A DNA stretch of 64,000 bases from Pseudanabaena sp. SR411 (GTDB lineage: Bacteria > Cyanobacteriota > Cyanobacteriia > Pseudanabaenales > Pseudanabaenaceae): contig NZ_NDHW01000184.1 in assembly GCF_002251945.1 (NCBI RefSeq), positions 20,461-84,460 of the forward strand. The letters are read 5' to 3'. Every line of letters starts with the position of its first letter. The stretch's first letter is position 1. The notes beneath the pieces are model-generated. The model was not told where the DNA came from and did no database searches. It worked only from the letters and a program-made list of their open reading frames with translations. A program made the position numbers and the translations under genes. Below are positions 17,058-27,454 of this stretch, piece by piece.

Positions 17058-17083
17058 TCAGTAATTTTTAAAGGAATAACATC

Positions 17084-17437
17084 ATGAAACCAAAATCAGC
17101 AGCTAAAAAACAAACTAGCCAACCCCTAGCTCCTTCGCCCCTATCTCCATCACAATTAAAGTCTCGCCAGAGTCAATTAATGGTAATGGATGTGCGGGGA
17201 TGGTTTGAGTATTTCATGGGACATATCGCAGGGGCAAAGAGAATGAGCCGCGATCGCATTCTTAAAGAAGTTCCCCAAGATCAAGCGATCGCGATTACTT
17301 GCCTATCTGGATATCGCAGCGATATGGCGGCGCAATGGCTAGTTGCTCAGGGCTATAGCAAAGTCTATAGCCTCAAGGGTGGTTTACTCGCTTGGCAGAG
17401 TGCTGGCTATGCTGTTCACCGTGGTAATCAACCTTAA
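17084..17437 (+). CDS. Rhodanese-domain protein
   Basis: A 117-residue single-domain rhodanese. The active-site loop is 'CLSGYRSDMAA' (~72-82), with the catalytic Cys in the six-residue CLSGYR loop usual for single-domain sulfurtransferases; 'VMDVRGWFEYFMGHIAGA' (~34-51) is the family N-terminal motif. No signal peptide, so it is probably cytoplasmic. It would take sulfane sulfur from persulfide or polysulfide made by the SQR of the same island. The first ~25 residues are basic and Pro/Ser-rich. Confidence 0.88.
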   Translation: MKPKSAAKKQTSQPLAPSPLSPSQLKSRQSQLMVMDVRGWFEYFMGHIAGAKRMSRDRILKEVPQDQAIAITCLSGYRSDMAAQWLVAQGYSKVYSLKGGLLAWQSAGYAVHRGNQP

Positions 17438-17469
17438 TCCTTAACATTCAAGCAGGAAGGCTTAATCCT

Positions 17470-18816
17470 ATGACTCACAGCACATCAGGCAAACCGTCTC
17501 ATGAATCTCTTACCCAAACAAGCGATCAATTGATGGAAGGAACAGATGAGCAACCACAAGAAAAATTACCCTCCCCAAAAAACTTGTCAAAAATGTCACC
17601 AAAGGGGTGGGGAATTTTGATCGGTGGTGTGTTGTTGCTAGCAGGTGGAACTTGGGCAATTTTGCAAATGAACCGATCGCCACATTCTCCAGAAACAACG
17701 ACAACTCAAGCGATTGCTGTATCCACAATGACACTGAAATCGCAATCGATCACCAATACCTTAGAACTCTCAGGCTCAATTCGTCCTGTGGAACAGGCTA
17801 CACTCTCCACAAGAGTGATGGGTCGGATTACGGCTTTATCATTGGAATCAGGCGATCGCTTTCGTAAAGGTGATGTCCTCGCAAGCATTGATGTGATGGA
17901 TATCAATGCTCAAACTGGACAGGCGCAGTTGGGTGTCGCCCAAGCCCAAGCGGAAGTATTTCGTTCTCAAGCAAGTTTAAATCAATTAGAATCGCAAAAA
18001 TTAGAGGCGCAGTCGGCTTTGCGCTTAGCTCAAGTCACCCAGTCACGGATGTCTCGACTGCAAGCTGAAGGCGCGGTTTCGCAATCGGTATTGGATGATG
18101 CGAATACGGCGCTCGAACAGGCAAGGGCAAGGGTCGCTCAGTCGGAAGCGGGGATTCGTCAGTCACAAGCGGCGATCGATCAAACCCAAGCTGCCGTCAG
18201 TCGCGCCGAACTGAGCGTAATTTCATCGGATATCAGTGCCAGCTACGGCACAATCTTCGCTCCCTTTGATGGTGTGGTCGTTCAAAAAATGGCTTACGAA
18301 GGGGAAATGGCAGCCCCTGGGACTCCAATATTGAAAGTGGAAAATCCCAATAAACTTGAACTAGAAATTTCTGTACCTGAAGAGAATTTGCGCCTAGTGC
18401 GAGTCGGACAATCAGTTAAAGTACAGATTGATGCGGTTAACCAAACCATCAATGGCACAATTCAACAAATCGTGCCAGCCGCCAATGCTCAGTCACGCAG
18501 TTTTCTAGTCAAAATCCCTCTGAATAATTCTAGTAAATTAATCTCTGGAATGTTTGGCAGAATTGCGTTACCTCTAGGCGCAAATAGAGAGACTTTACTT
18601 GTTCCTACTAAGGCGCTGATTCAACGGGGACAGTTGCAAGGAGTCTATGTGGTGGAAAGCACGGAAGAGAAAGCGATCGCCGTTCTACGTTGGGTGAAAA
18701 CAGGTAAGCCCCAAAATGAACAGATTGAGATCGTGTCAGGCTTGAAAACAGGCGATCGCATCATTACCAGCAACATCGTTCAACTCAGCGACGGACAACC
18801 CGTTGCGGCGCGGTAA
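17470..18816 (+). CDS. RND efflux periplasmic adaptor (HlyD/MFP family)
   Basis: A 448-residue membrane-fusion protein. One transmembrane anchor (~50-69) is followed by a lipoyl/barrel-sandwich half ('VEQATLSTRVMGRITAL', ~98-114), an alpha-hairpin rich in Gln/Ala (~140-250), the second lipoyl half ('IFAPFDGVVVQKMAYEGEM', ~258-276) and beta-barrel plus membrane-proximal domains. It joins an RND pump to an outer-membrane channel. The RND gene starts 12 bp after its stop codon. No TolC-like gene is in the window. Confidence 0.92.
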   Translation: MTHSTSGKPSHESLTQTSDQLMEGTDEQPQEKLPSPKNLSKMSPKGWGILIGGVLLLAGGTWAILQMNRSPHSPETTTTQAIAVSTMTLKSQSITNTLELSGSIRPVEQATLSTRVMGRITALSLESGDRFRKGDVLASIDVMDINAQTGQAQLGVAQAQAEVFRSQASLNQLESQKLEAQSALRLAQVTQSRMSRLQAEGAVSQSVLDDANTALEQARARVAQSEAGIRQSQAAIDQTQAAVSRAELSVISSDISASYGTIFAPFDGVVVQKMAYEGEMAAPGTPILKVENPNKLELEISVPEENLRLVRVGQSVKVQIDAVNQTINGTIQQIVPAANAQSRSFLVKIPLNNSSKLISGMFGRIALPLGANRETLLVPTKALIQRGQLQGVYVVESTEEKAIAVLRWVKTGKPQNEQIEIVSGLKTGDRIITSNIVQLSDGQPVAAR

Positions 18817-18828
18817 TAGGAGAAAATT

Positions 18829-21800
18829 ATGCAGGATTCACCAAACGGTCAAAATGGTTCTCAATCGCCGCCACCCCGTCACAAACTTGGTTTTGTTGGT
18901 CAACTGGCGAAGCAATTCATCGACTCCAAGCTGACCCCATTGATTATCATTGTGGCGATCCTGTTGGGGATTGGTGCAACCCTGATGTTGCCACGGGAAG
19001 AAGAACCGCAAATTACCGTACCAATGGCGGATGTGTTTGTGCAGATGCCGGGAGCTTCGGCGAAGGACGTGGAACAGCGCGTCACAGCACCGATGGAGAA
19101 ATTGATTAAAGAATTGCCCGGAGTGGAATATGTTTACTCCACCTCGCGGCCGGGTTCATCTTTAGTCATCGTCAGGTTTATAGTTGGACAGAATACGGAA
19201 GATTCTATTGTTCAGCTTTACAACAAGCTCTATGCCAATTTTGACAAAATTCCTGCGGGAGTTTCTCAACCTCTCATTAAGTCACGAGCGATTAATGATG
19301 TACCAATTCTAGCCCTAACCCTATCAGGAGATGGGGTTTCAGGCACGGAATTACGGCAGATTGCGGCGCAATTGGATGAGCAAATCAAGCAAGTTCCCGA
19401 TGTTTCAGAAACGACGATCATCGGTGGACAGAAGCGCCAATTGCGGGTAGAACTCGATCCCACTCGCCTAAAAGCCTATGGACTCACACCTCTAGAAATC
19501 TCCCAAGCCTTTCAGTCCCAAAACTCAGAATTAGCGGGTGGGGCTTTGAGCCAAAACAATCAATCCTTTTTGGTGCGAACTCAAAGTTTTATCCGATCGC
19601 CTGAAGATGCGAAAGGGCTAGTCGTAGCGGTGGCTAATAATCAGCCCGTATATTTGCGGGATGTTGCCACAATTACCGATGGTGCGGAAGAACCTGCCAG
19701 TTATGTCTTGTTTGGCTATGGCGATGTTGCCCAAGAACATACTGCTAAAGATGTTTCTCAAAAGGACAAGAAGGAAGCCAAAATCACCAAGCATAAGGGG
19801 GAAACTGAAGCCGTAACGATCGCGATCGCTAAACGTGGAGGTGCAAACGCCATTCAAGTTTCCCATCGGGTTTTACATAAATTAGATGAGATTAAGCACA
19901 ACTATCTTCCTAATAATATTAATTTGACGGTTACCCGCGACTATGGCGAGACGGCTGCTGAACGCTCCAATGAGTTGCTATTTCATATGCTGATTGCGGT
20001 TGGTTCGGTAACGTTGCTAATGTGGTTTGCTATGGGTCGAAGAGAAGCGATCGTCGTGGCGGTATCGATCCCTGTCACCTTAGCGCTGACCCTTGCCAGT
20101 TTTGTCTTTTACGGATTCTCTCTCAATCGTGTTACCTTCTTTGCCTTGATCTTCTCGATTGGCATTCTCGTTGATGATGCGATCGTGGTCGTAGAAAATG
20201 TCGGTCGTCATTTGGAACTCCCTGAAAATAAAACTCGTTTAAAATATTCTCCCAATCGTCAGCGCACTTTGCGACAAATTGTCCTTGAAGCCGTTGATGA
20301 AGTGGGCAATCCCACAATTTTGGCAACGGTAGCGGTGATTGCAGCGATCTTACCGATGGCATTTGTAGGCGGGTTGATGGGTCCCTATATGCGCCCAATT
20401 CCTTTGGGAGCTTCAGCAGCGATGATTTTCTCGGCTTTAGTAGCTTTCATCGTCGTACCTTGGACAACGATGAAAGTGTTTACAGGCGGCAGTCATGGCG
20501 GACATCAAGAGGGTGAGGAAGATGCTCTCAGCAAGCTCTATCGCCGCTTTATGTATCCTTTGGTGCATTATCCCAAAAAGGGAACGACGTTTCTAATTGC
20601 GACAACACTGGCTTTAGTGGTGATTGTAGTGGGGCTGGCAGGATTCAAATTGGTGATCCTGAAGATGCTCCCCTTTGATAACAAGAGCGAATTGCAAGTG
20701 GTGGTCAATATGCCTGAAGGCACGACCCTTGAGCAAACTGCAAGAGTAACGCGCGAACTAGGACAATACCTTGCTTCTGTACCCGAAGTTACCCATTATC
20801 AAAGCTATGTTGGTACATCTTCCCCCTATAATTTCAACGGGTTAGTGCGCCATTACTTTTTGCGATCAGGTGCTAACGTTGCCGATATTCAGGTCAATTT
20901 TTTACCGCGAGAAGAGCGCAAACGTCAGAGCCATGATATCGCCAAGGCAATTCGTCCTAAGCTCAAGGAAATCGGCGATCGCTACAGTGCGCGGATTCAA
21001 GTTGCCGAAATTCCCCCAGGTCCTCCCGTACTGCAAACCCTAGTTACGGAAGTCTATGGACCTAATTACCAAGGACAAATCGAAGTTGCTAAAGAAATCT
21101 ATCGATTATATAAATCCACCGATGGTGTGGTGGATGTGGATTGGTATGTGGAATCGCCCCAAACGGATTATCACTTAGTAATCGATCGCGAAAAAGCATC
21201 TTTAAATGGCATCAGTCCCGCCCAAATTTCCCAAGTTTTGCAAATGGCAATTTCTGGGCAGAATGTGGGCTTACTCCATGATGAAAACTCCCGTGAAGAT
21301 GTGACGATCAATCTCCGCTTTAGTCAGTCTAGCCGCACTAGTCTAGAAGATCTCAAGGCTCTCAATGTCAAGGGCATCAATGGAAATCTAGTTCCCCTCA
21401 GTTCCCTTGTTAAAACCGAAACGGCTACAGTTGACACCAGTATTTATCACAAAAATCTTCAGCCCGTTGTCTATGTGTTAGGCGATGTGTCAGGTCGTGT
21501 AGAAAGTTCTGTCTATGCGATGCTGGCTTTACAACCACAGATCGATAAATTAACACCTCCCACAGGTGAAAAAATCAAGACCTATCTCACCGAACAACCT
21601 CCCACCACGGAAACCTATTCCATGAAATGGGATGGCGAATGGCAAGTCACCTATGAAGTCTTCCGCGATCTGAGTATTGCCTTTGCGGTGGTGATGCTGT
21701 TGATTTACGCTCTAGTGGTCGGTTGGTTCCAATCCTTCACCACGCCCCTAGCAATCATGGTCGCTATTCCCTTCTCCCTCGTCGGGATTATGCCTGCCCA

Positions 21801-22200
21801 CTGGTTGATGGGTTCCTTCTTTACGGCGACCTCAATGATTGGCTTTATTGCAGGTGCAGGAATTGTGGTACGCAACTCGATTATTCTCGTTGATTTTATT
21901 GAGTTGCGCCTTAAGGAAGGAATGCCCCTCGAAGAAGCTGTTATTGATGCAGGAGCTGTGCGGTTCCGTCCAATGTTACTCACGGCGGCGGCGGTAATTG
22001 TTGGCTCGGCAATTATTCTTGCTGATCCAATCTTCCAAGGTTTAGCGATCTCGCTGATGGCAGGTGAAGTTGCATCCTTGCTACTTTCGCGATCGGCGGT
22101 TCCAATTCTTTATTACAAACTCTGGCGCAATAAGAAACCACCGATTTTAGAATCTGCCGAGGAGGAACAGGAAATGGCGATCGCTAGTGTTGATAGCTAA
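18829..22200 (+). CDS. RND family efflux transporter permease
   Basis: A 1123-residue inner-membrane RND pump with the normal twofold arrangement: TM1 ~40-60, a periplasmic domain, TM2-6, a second copy, TM8-12. TM4 carries '[13 protein letters not shown]' with the two acidic proton-relay Asp residues (~447-448), so it should be proton driven. '[11 protein letters not shown]' after TM1 is usual in this branch (hydrophobic/amphiphilic or unknown substrates). An insertion near residues 305-330 is Lys/Glu-rich. Last gene of the island; the context suggests export of a sulfur-related toxic product, but the substrate is not known. Confidence 0.93.
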   Translation: MQDSPNGQNGSQSPPPRHKLGFVGQLAKQFIDSKLTPLIIIVAILLGIGATLMLPREEEPQITVPMADVFVQMPGASAKDVEQRVTAPMEKLIKELPGVEYVYSTSRPGSSLVIVRFIVGQNTEDSIVQLYNKLYANFDKIPAGVSQPLIKSRAINDVPILALTLSGDGVSGTELRQIAAQLDEQIKQVPDVSETTIIGGQKRQLRVELDPTRLKAYGLTPLEISQAFQSQNSELAGGALSQNNQSFLVRTQSFIRSPEDAKGLVVAVANNQPVYLRDVATITDGAEEPASYVLFGYGDVAQEHTAKDVSQKDKKEAKITKHKGETEAVTIAIAKRGGANAIQVSHRVLHKLDEIKHNYLPNNINLTVTRDYGETAAERSNELLFHMLIAVGSVTLLMWFAMGRREAIVVAVSIPVTLALTLASFVFYGFSLNRVTFFALIFSIGILVDDAIVVVENVGRHLELPENKTRLKYSPNRQRTLRQIVLEAVDEVGNPTILATVAVIAAILPMAFVGGLMGPYMRPIPLGASAAMIFSALVAFIVVPWTTMKVFTGGSHGGHQEGEEDALSKLYRRFMYPLVHYPKKGTTFLIATTLALVVIVVGLAGFKLVILKMLPFDNKSELQVVVNMPEGTTLEQTARVTRELGQYLASVPEVTHYQSYVGTSSPYNFNGLVRHYFLRSGANVADIQVNFLPREERKRQSHDIAKAIRPKLKEIGDRYSARIQVAEIPPGPPVLQTLVTEVYGPNYQGQIEVAKEIYRLYKSTDGVVDVDWYVESPQTDYHLVIDREKASLNGISPAQISQVLQMAISGQNVGLLHDENSREDVTINLRFSQSSRTSLEDLKALNVKGINGNLVPLSSLVKTETATVDTSIYHKNLQPVVYVLGDVSGRVESSVYAMLALQPQIDKLTPPTGEKIKTYLTEQPPTTETYSMKWDGEWQVTYEVFRDLSIAFAVVMLLIYALVVGWFQSFTTPLAIMVAIPFSLVGIMPAHWLMGSFFTATSMIGFIAGAGIVVRNSIILVDFIELRLKEGMPLEEAVIDAGAVRFRPMLLTAAAVIVGSAIILADPIFQGLAISLMAGEVASLLLSRSAVPILYYKLWRNKKPPILESAEEEQEMAIASVDS

Positions 22201-22251
22201 AATCACATTTAAAAAACGATTTTAAGAGATCCCCCTCAAATGCCAGTGCTA

Positions 22252-22328
22252 TAGCTGTCGCCATTCTTGTTAGGACAAATCAAAACCCAAATAGTGTTAG
22301 GCGGCGCTTCGCGCCGCCTAACACTATG
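22252..22328. repeat. Family A palindromic element truncated by transposase DNA
   Basis: TA-TAGCTGTCGCC left end, AGGACAAATCAAAACCCAAA, then AGTGTTAGGCGGCGC-TTC-complement up to CACTAT. The final TTTGGGTTTTGATTTGTCCT and right end are missing, and transposase-like sequence begins at once (about 22329). Confidence 0.75.
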
Positions 22329-22992
22329 ATCGTCACAGGGGTGATGGAAAACAAAAAAGAGAGTGAGATTAGCGTCATTCAACAGTTGCTATCACAGCTT
22401 AAGTTAGAAAATCATGTATTTACGATGGATGCTTTACACTGTCAAAAAAAACAGTCGAAGCGATTGTCGTTAGCAAAAATGACTACATAATCAAAGTCAA
22501 GAAAAATCAACCAAAACTACAAGCAGCGATTCAAGCGCATACTGAGCAAGCAAAACCAGTCCAAGTTAAAGTTGAAGACGACTTATCGGACGAAAAGTTA
22601 AGAGAATGGTAGAGGTATTTACACCACCACCAGATATCCACCCAAGTTGGCAAAAAGTGCTTTCGGTGATTAGAGTTACTCGTTCAGGAGTTAGAGATGG
22701 TATTGCTTTCAGTACTCTAAGCTACTACATCAGTTCTCTTACTCCTACTTCAACTAGGATTGCCAAAGTAATTAGACAGCATTGGCATATTGAAAATCGC
22801 TTACATTGGGTAAAAGATGTCATTTTCAATGAAGATCAGAGTAAGCAAAGAGCAGGTAAAACACCGATTAATCTATCGATTATTAGGACTTGGGTGCTTT
22901 CTATATTTAGAAATAATGGCTTTGAATCAATGAAAGGTGCTATTGACTATTTTGCACATAATTTACCTGCTATCTTGTCTTTACTTTCTTAA
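22329..22992 (+). pseudogene. ISAs1-family transposase remnant
   Basis: Two frames together give the C-terminal two thirds of an ISAs1-type transposase: 'ENKKESEISVIQQLLSQL', 'VFTMDALHCQKK' (a T-x-DA block around a catalytic Asp), 'NDYIIKVKKNQPKLQAAI', then after 22606 'RQHWHIENRLHWVKDV' with the catalytic Glu region, ending at 22992. A frameshift lies near 22445-22455 and a TAG interrupts the frame at 22610. The N-terminus and left inverted repeat are missing, so it is inactive. Confidence 0.75.
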
Positions 22993-23039
22993 AATCTCTC
23001 TAGCTCTTTCTTGAAATAGTCTTGGGGAATTAAAGGGGG

Positions 23040-23639
23040 TTACAGTTTTTCGCCGCTAATAATAAACATCGGACTAACAGCAGCAAAGACTTGACGGTTG
23101 CCGCGAGTTTCTAAGCGGTTTACCGAGGACTGCACTACTTCTACATTTCGCGCTTGTAGTTTGGCAAAACTTTCAGAAATTGCATATAAACCCTCCAGAC
23201 TATTTGTAGTTGCGATTGCCCTACCATCAATTTGCAAACGCTCCCAACAATATTCTAGAATTTCCGATACTGATCGCCCACCTTCAATACAAATGCGATC
23301 GGGGTTAGTCGTCAGACTAGTAAGACATTCTGGCGCACTACCAATTTTAATTTCGACATTATTCACGCCAAATTTCTGGCAATTCTTGTCAATCAATCCT
23401 GCCACATCTTCATCACGCTCGATCGCTACAATTTTACCCTGAGGACATAGCAAACCCGTCTCAATGGGGATTGTCCCTGTACCTGCACCAATATCCCATA
23501 GTACTGAGTCAGCCTTGAGCCGTAACTGACCAATAATTAACAGTCTTGTTTCACATTTGCTCATCGGTATTCCTGGCAAGCGATCGAATAATTCGTCAGG
23601 TATACCAGGGGTGACATAGGACCAGATAGGTTCAGACAT
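23040..23639 (-). CDS. cbiT: Cobalt-precorrin-6B C15-methyltransferase, decarboxylating (CbiT)
   Basis: A 199-residue class I SAM-dependent methyltransferase. 'WSYVTPGIPDELFDRLPGIPMSKCE' (split, ~5-29) is the CbiT N-terminal signature. 'LWDIGAGTGTIPIE' (~47-60) is SAM motif I, and 'IVAIERDEDV' (~71-80) carries the acidic ribose-binding residue. CbiT methylates C15 and decarboxylates C12 of the corrin precursor in cobalamin synthesis. The size fits a stand-alone CbiT, not a CobL fusion. No other cob gene is nearby and no cobalamin riboswitch was seen upstream. Confidence 0.88.
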   Translation of the reverse strand: MSEPIWSYVTPGIPDELFDRLPGIPMSKCETRLLIIGQLRLKADSVLWDIGAGTGTIPIETGLLCPQGKIVAIERDEDVAGLIDKNCQKFGVNNVEIKIGSAPECLTSLTTNPDRICIEGGRSVSEILEYCWERLQIDGRAIATTNSLEGLYAISESFAKLQARNVEVVQSSVNRLETRGNRQVFAAVSPMFIISGEKL

Positions 23640-23728
23640 GAGCTTCGCGCACGGGATGGTTAAACATGATAAATATAGCGTTTTTCTACCCTAATTATTT
23701 TCCCCTTCTTTTGAGAGTAGAATGTGGG

Positions 23729-24961
23729 CTATAACAAACCTGCGATCGCTGTTTGCACAGGATAGCCCAAATGTTTCCATGCGGCTGCCGTAGCCACCCG
23801 TCCGCGAGGCGTGCGATTGATATAGCCAATCTGTAATAAGTACGGCTCATACACTTCTTCAATCGTATGAGCATCCTCACCTGTCGCCGCCGCCAAGGTA
23901 TCCAAACCTGCGGGACCACCATTAAAGTTCTCAATTAACACCGTTAGCAATTTGCGATCAATCCAATCGAGTCCTTTCGGATCAACATTAAATAATTCCA
24001 ATGCTGACTCCGCGATCGCCCCTGTAATATGTTCGCCCTTAGCCTTAACTTCGGCATAGTCCCGCACTCGCTTTAAGAGCCGATTAGCAATCCGAGGCGT
24101 ACCTCTTGATCTTGCAGCGATCGCGATCGCACCATCGTCATGGATTGGAGTCTCTAGAATCTTGGCACTGCGGGACACAATTTGTGTTAGTTCATCCTGC
24201 TCATAGAAACGGAAATGTTGCACAAAGCCAAAGCGATCGCGCAATGGTGAAGATAAAGCCCCAATTCTCGTAGTCGCGCCAATCAGCGTAAATTTATTTA
24301 ACTGCACACTGCGAATCCTTGCCCCTTGTCCTTTCCCAATCGTAATGTCAAGGCGATAATCTTCCATCGCAGGATAGAGAATCTCTTCGGTCACGCTTGG
24401 CAAACGATGGATTTCATCAATAAAGAGAATGTCTCCCTGTTGCAGAGAAACCAATAGACCAGCGACATCACGGGGACGCTCTAGGGCTGGAGCCGAGGTG
24501 ATTTTGCATTGCACGCCCATTTCCTGAGCGATGATTAGCGCCAGAGAAGTTTTCCCTAATCCGGGAGGACCATATAACAGCAAATGATCGAGGGCTGATG
24601 ATCGCGACTTTGCCGCCGCGATCGCAATATGGAGCAACTCCTTTAAATCTTTCTGTCCAATATAGTCTTCGAGATTTTTGGGACGGATATTAATATCAAC
24701 CGAAACTTGAGCAGGAGCATCTTTTGCTAGTTGATCCTCTAATTTCTCCTCTGGCGTGGCTTCCGCTTGCAGCAAATCTAACGCCTGTTGCATTTCGGGC
24801 GATGTTACTTCTTTTTTGGTGGATTTTTTAGGAGATCGGGGAGTTGCTTTTTTACCCGCAGTCTTTTCAGAAATTGCGTCCGATGGATTTTGAGAGTCAA
24901 CCTGATTCGCAAGGCGATCGCCTTCAGGATTTGGATTTGGTTTAGAGGAGATGATTGCCAT
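23729..24961 (-). CDS. ruvB: Holliday junction branch migration ATPase RuvB
   Basis: A 410-residue AAA+ motor of the RuvABC resolvasome. '[11 protein letters not shown]' starts the conserved part. Walker A is 'GPPGLGKTS' (~135), Walker B 'LFIDEIHRL' (~182), sensor 1 '[20 protein letters not shown]' (~227-246). The C-terminal winged helix ends in '[17 protein letters not shown]'. An extension of about 65 residues (Lys/Pro/Ser-rich) precedes the core, as in other cyanobacteria. ATG 24961 is preferred to the upstream TTG at 24979. The start overlaps the end of the creatininase-family gene by 20 bp, so the two are probably co-transcribed. Confidence 0.95.
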   Translation of the reverse strand: MAIISSKPNPNPEGDRLANQVDSQNPSDAISEKTAGKKATPRSPKKSTKKEVTSPEMQQALDLLQAEATPEEKLEDQLAKDAPAQVSVDINIRPKNLEDYIGQKDLKELLHIAIAAAKSRSSALDHLLLYGPPGLGKTSLALIIAQEMGVQCKITSAPALERPRDVAGLLVSLQQGDILFIDEIHRLPSVTEEILYPAMEDYRLDITIGKGQGARIRSVQLNKFTLIGATTRIGALSSPLRDRFGFVQHFRFYEQDELTQIVSRSAKILETPIHDDGAIAIAARSRGTPRIANRLLKRVRDYAEVKAKGEHITGAIAESALELFNVDPKGLDWIDRKLLTVLIENFNGGPAGLDTLAAATGEDAHTIEEVYEPYLLQIGYINRTPRGRVATAAAWKHLGYPVQTAIAGLL

Positions 24962-25757
24962 ACGCCTTCGGTTGCTCAAATTTATAAATATCTTCGATCA
25001 ATTGCACCCAACCATCAACTAAAGAATCAAGAATTTTCTCACCTTTTTCTTTGGTCGCCGCCTTGGCATCCCCCAACACCCCACTTCTCGTCAAATCGCG
25101 CATCACCCATGCAAAAGGGTTTGCTGATTCCATACTCAGTAAACTATTTTCAGGCAATCCATAGGGATATTCGGTAACTGCCTTGTCCATTTGTACCTGT
25201 TCAGGCAAAAGCGCCAACATCAGACTGGTTTCGGCATCACCACCATGAATTCCAAATTCTAATTCTTTTTCAGTCAATAAATCTTTAGCCACATTGGGAA
25301 CGCGCCAAGTAAAGAGCGGAAAAATCGAAAAGTCGGCATATTTCTCATGGAGATCGCGAGCAATTATTTCCAAAATCTGCGGCTGTCCCCCGTGAGAATT
25401 CATCAGAGCCAACTTCCGAAATCCTGCTCGATAGACACTTTCGGCAATATCGGTTAAAACTGCCAACATTGTCTGCGATCGCATTGTGATTGTGCCTGCA
25501 AAAGTACTATGTTCATTCGACTTACCATAATATAGAGGGGGCAAAGCATAGGCGGGAATCGCTGAATCTAATTTTTCTAAAGCCCTTGCCAATACCCCAA
25601 TACTAATCGCCGCATCAACGATCAATGGCAAATGTGCGCCATGCTGCTCAATCGCCCCCATGGGTTGAATAATCACCACGTTTTGCTTATCTGGCATTGA
25701 GGCGATCGCTGGCGAAGTAAGGTAAGCAAAATATCGATGAGCAGGAAAATAATTCAT
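24942..25757 (-). CDS. Creatininase family amidohydrolase
   Basis: A 271-residue metal-dependent amidohydrolase of the creatininase/MftE-like family. Metal ligands are visible: '[16 protein letters not shown]' (Glu, His, Asp; ~34-49), 'NSHGGQ' (~122) and '[11 protein letters not shown]' with the conserved Glu (~170). Family members cleave cyclic or linear amides such as creatinine or formamidopyrimidines; the actual substrate is unknown in cyanobacteria. ATG 25757 was preferred to the GTG at 25781. Overlaps ruvB. Confidence 0.85.
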   Translation of the reverse strand: MNYFPAHRYFAYLTSPAIASMPDKQNVVIIQPMGAIEQHGAHLPLIVDAAISIGVLARALEKLDSAIPAYALPPLYYGKSNEHSTFAGTITMRSQTMLAVLTDIAESVYRAGFRKLALMNSHGGQPQILEIIARDLHEKYADFSIFPLFTWRVPNVAKDLLTEKELEFGIHGGDAETSLMLALLPEQVQMDKAVTEYPYGLPENSLLSMESANPFAWVMRDLTRSGVLGDAKAATKEKGEKILDSLVDGWVQLIEDIYKFEQPKAYGNHLL

Positions 25758-25769
25758 AGTCAATATTTT

Positions 25770-25910
25770 ATACCAAAACACAGAGTGGCTACGCTATTTT
25801 GTATTTTGAAAACCCTTACTGGGTTTGGGCTTTATAGCGCTTTGCGCTCAAATTCAAACTAAAAGATTTTTTGAAAGTGTTACTGCCACACTTTCAAAAA
25901 ATCTCTTGTG
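25770..25910. repeat. Family B composite palindromic element
   Basis: TATACCAAAACA, then AAACCC-TTACT-GGGTTT, the block TATAGCGCTTTGCGCTCAAA, and the hairpin AGATTTTTTGAAAGTGT (25864-25880) with its complement to 25904. The same blocks recur in other orders at 29434-29523 and 36286-36362. Confidence 0.65.
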
Positions 25911-25946
25911 AAGCCGACTGTATGGCAACCCTACAGAGCTTAGCAC

Positions 25947-26759
25947 TTAAATTTTCTCGACTGGGAATTGAATCTCGGTAATGTAAGACTCATTGTCTAG
26001 CTCAACGCCACCTTGAATATAGAACTCACGGTTTGCGCCGATGCAACGATAGCCATTATTCTCAATCCAAGTTAGCAAATATTGATAACCATTGTTAAGA
26101 GTGCTGTAGCTACCATGATGAACCACACAGGCGATCGCCTCATATCCCTGAAGCTCATAGACCTTGATGCGATCGCTCCCTTTTACCGAAGCAGGTACAG
26201 ACACAACTGCCTCAGCATCAACATCGCTCTCCTTGTAGCCAGAATCATGCCAGATCCCAGCATCATAGTCAAACTTGGTAACTCCATGCTGTGCGAGATA
26301 CTGATATAGCTCTTGAAAGAGCTTAGCGATCTCAAAATAATGAGGCAAAATCTCGCGAATTGAAGCAACTGTAATCGGTTCAAACTTCTTAATCACAACT
26401 TCGTAATCAGACATAACATCCTCCTGTTCTATTTGTTTAAGGCGGGCTGCTACTCTCACCAATCGCGCTTGTTCCTCCTCAATCTGCTGTTGCAAATCAG
26501 CTTGCTTCAGCCGCAACATTCCGCGCATCTGTTCAGGAGAAATCTCTTCATTTAGCAGTTGAGAAATTTGCTCTAAAGAGAATCCCAAATCTTTGAAGGC
26601 AAGGATACGATTGAGTCTGGGTAATTGACTCGCAGAATAAAAGCGATATCCCGTAAAGCGATCGACGGTGATTGGCTTGAGTAAACCCATTTCGTCATAG
26701 AGGCGTAGGGCTTTAATAGACACCTGACTGAGTTTAGAAAAATCTCCAATTTTGAGCAT
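25947..26759 (-). CDS. MerR-family regulator with GyrI-like effector-binding domain
   Basis: A 270-residue regulator. The N-terminal MerR winged helix reads 'KIGDFSKLSQVSIKALRLYDEMGLLKP' (split, ~3-29) with 'GYRFYSASQLPRLNRI' after it. A coiled coil (~78-112) leads to a GyrI/BmrR-like ligand domain from ~118 ('YEVVIKKFEPITVASIRE') to the C-terminus 'GGVELDNESYITEIQFPVEKI' (split). This architecture is typical of multidrug sensors such as BmrR that bind lipophilic compounds. No efflux gene lies beside it, so its target is unknown. ATG start. Confidence 0.88.
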   Translation of the reverse strand: MLKIGDFSKLSQVSIKALRLYDEMGLLKPITVDRFTGYRFYSASQLPRLNRILAFKDLGFSLEQISQLLNEEISPEQMRGMLRLKQADLQQQIEEEQARLVRVAARLKQIEQEDVMSDYEVVIKKFEPITVASIREILPHYFEIAKLFQELYQYLAQHGVTKFDYDAGIWHDSGYKESDVDAEAVVSVPASVKGSDRIKVYELQGYEAIACVVHHGSYSTLNNGYQYLLTWIENNGYRCIGANREFYIQGGVELDNESYITEIQFPVEKI

Positions 26760-26822
26760 TTCGTTGACCTCATCAACCTCTTGTTGTGATTACACACTAT
26801 CCCCTAAGGGTAGAGTCAAGGA

Positions 26823-26959
26823 TAAACCCAAAGAAGTGCGGCGCTGAGCGCCGCACTTCTTTGGGTTTACTCAATTTCATAAGGGCTTCACTGTAAAATA
26901 AGGAACCGATTTTGATCGTGCATCTTCGCCACGCGATCCAAATCGGTTCCTTATGAAAT
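26823..26959. repeat. Two palindromes downstream of the orphan arsR gene
   Basis: 26823-26869: TAAACCCAAAGAAGTGCGGC and complement with GCTGAGC centre, the family A core without its ends. 26898-26954: ATAAGGAACCGATTTTGATC with near-complement, inside outer AATTTCATAAGG arms (from 26873 to 26960). A relative of the second is at 27569-27627. Confidence 0.65.
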
Positions 26960-26985
26960 TGCAGAACTTTTACTTACAGAAGTTT

Positions 26986-27387
26986 TTAGGCATAACTTTT
27001 TGATTTAACTTTTTTAGAATTCTTTCGTCCTACCGCCGCGACAGGTTCAGATCTCCTTAATCCTTCTAATTGCTTTAGTTGTTGAGACTGTTCTTCCAAA
27101 CGAATAGAAAGGCGATCGCCTACCAATTCACATAAATCAAAAATGAATGGTTCCACGATCGCATAATAAACACTGACTCCTTGAGGAGTTCGCGAAACAA
27201 TTCCAGCCTGAGCTAATATTTTCAGATGTTTAGAAACATTGGCTTGTCCTAATCCCGTTTCTTCCATAATTTCTGTGACATTCTTCGAGCCAGACTTCAG
27301 GGAACACAATACCTGCAATCGGCTGAGTTCCGACAACACTTTAAAGTAATCGGCAACTTGAGTCAGGGCAGAAGAATTTAAGGTCAT
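26986..27387 (-). CDS. ArsR-family repressor, orphan
   Basis: A 133-residue winged-helix protein: 'FKVLSELSRLQVLCSLKSG' (15-33), recognition helix 'LGQANVSKHLKILAQAGIV' (46-64), wing 'RTPQGVSVYYAI' (66-77). Cys28 sits at the place of the first redox Cys of the persulfide sensors SqrR/BigR ('LxxLC'). Cys86 lies in the last helix, where the second one is found, though the spacing (58) is shorter than in SqrR. The C-terminus (~100-133) is Lys/Ser-rich and likely disordered. It is not next to an effector gene. A palindrome in its promoter suggests autoregulation. Confidence 0.85.
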   Translation of the reverse strand: MTLNSSALTQVADYFKVLSELSRLQVLCSLKSGSKNVTEIMEETGLGQANVSKHLKILAQAGIVSRTPQGVSVYYAIVEPFIFDLCELVGDRLSIRLEEQSQQLKQLEGLRRSEPVAAVGRKNSKKVKSKSYA

Positions 27388-27434
27388 AGTTTTGAAAGTA
27401 AGTAATCTTTAATTGTATATACTGACTATAGCAT

Positions 27435-27454
27435 ATTGCCATATAGTGATATGG
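27435..27454. promoter_or_regulatory. Palindromic region in the promoter of the orphan arsR
   Basis: CCATATAGTGATATGG (27439-27454) is a perfect-armed 16-mer. The overlapping ATTGCCATATAGTGAT keeps the ATATAGTNAT half-site of the palindromes at 1880, 3941 and 13523. It is about 50 bp upstream of the start codon. Operator role inferred. Confidence 0.35.
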
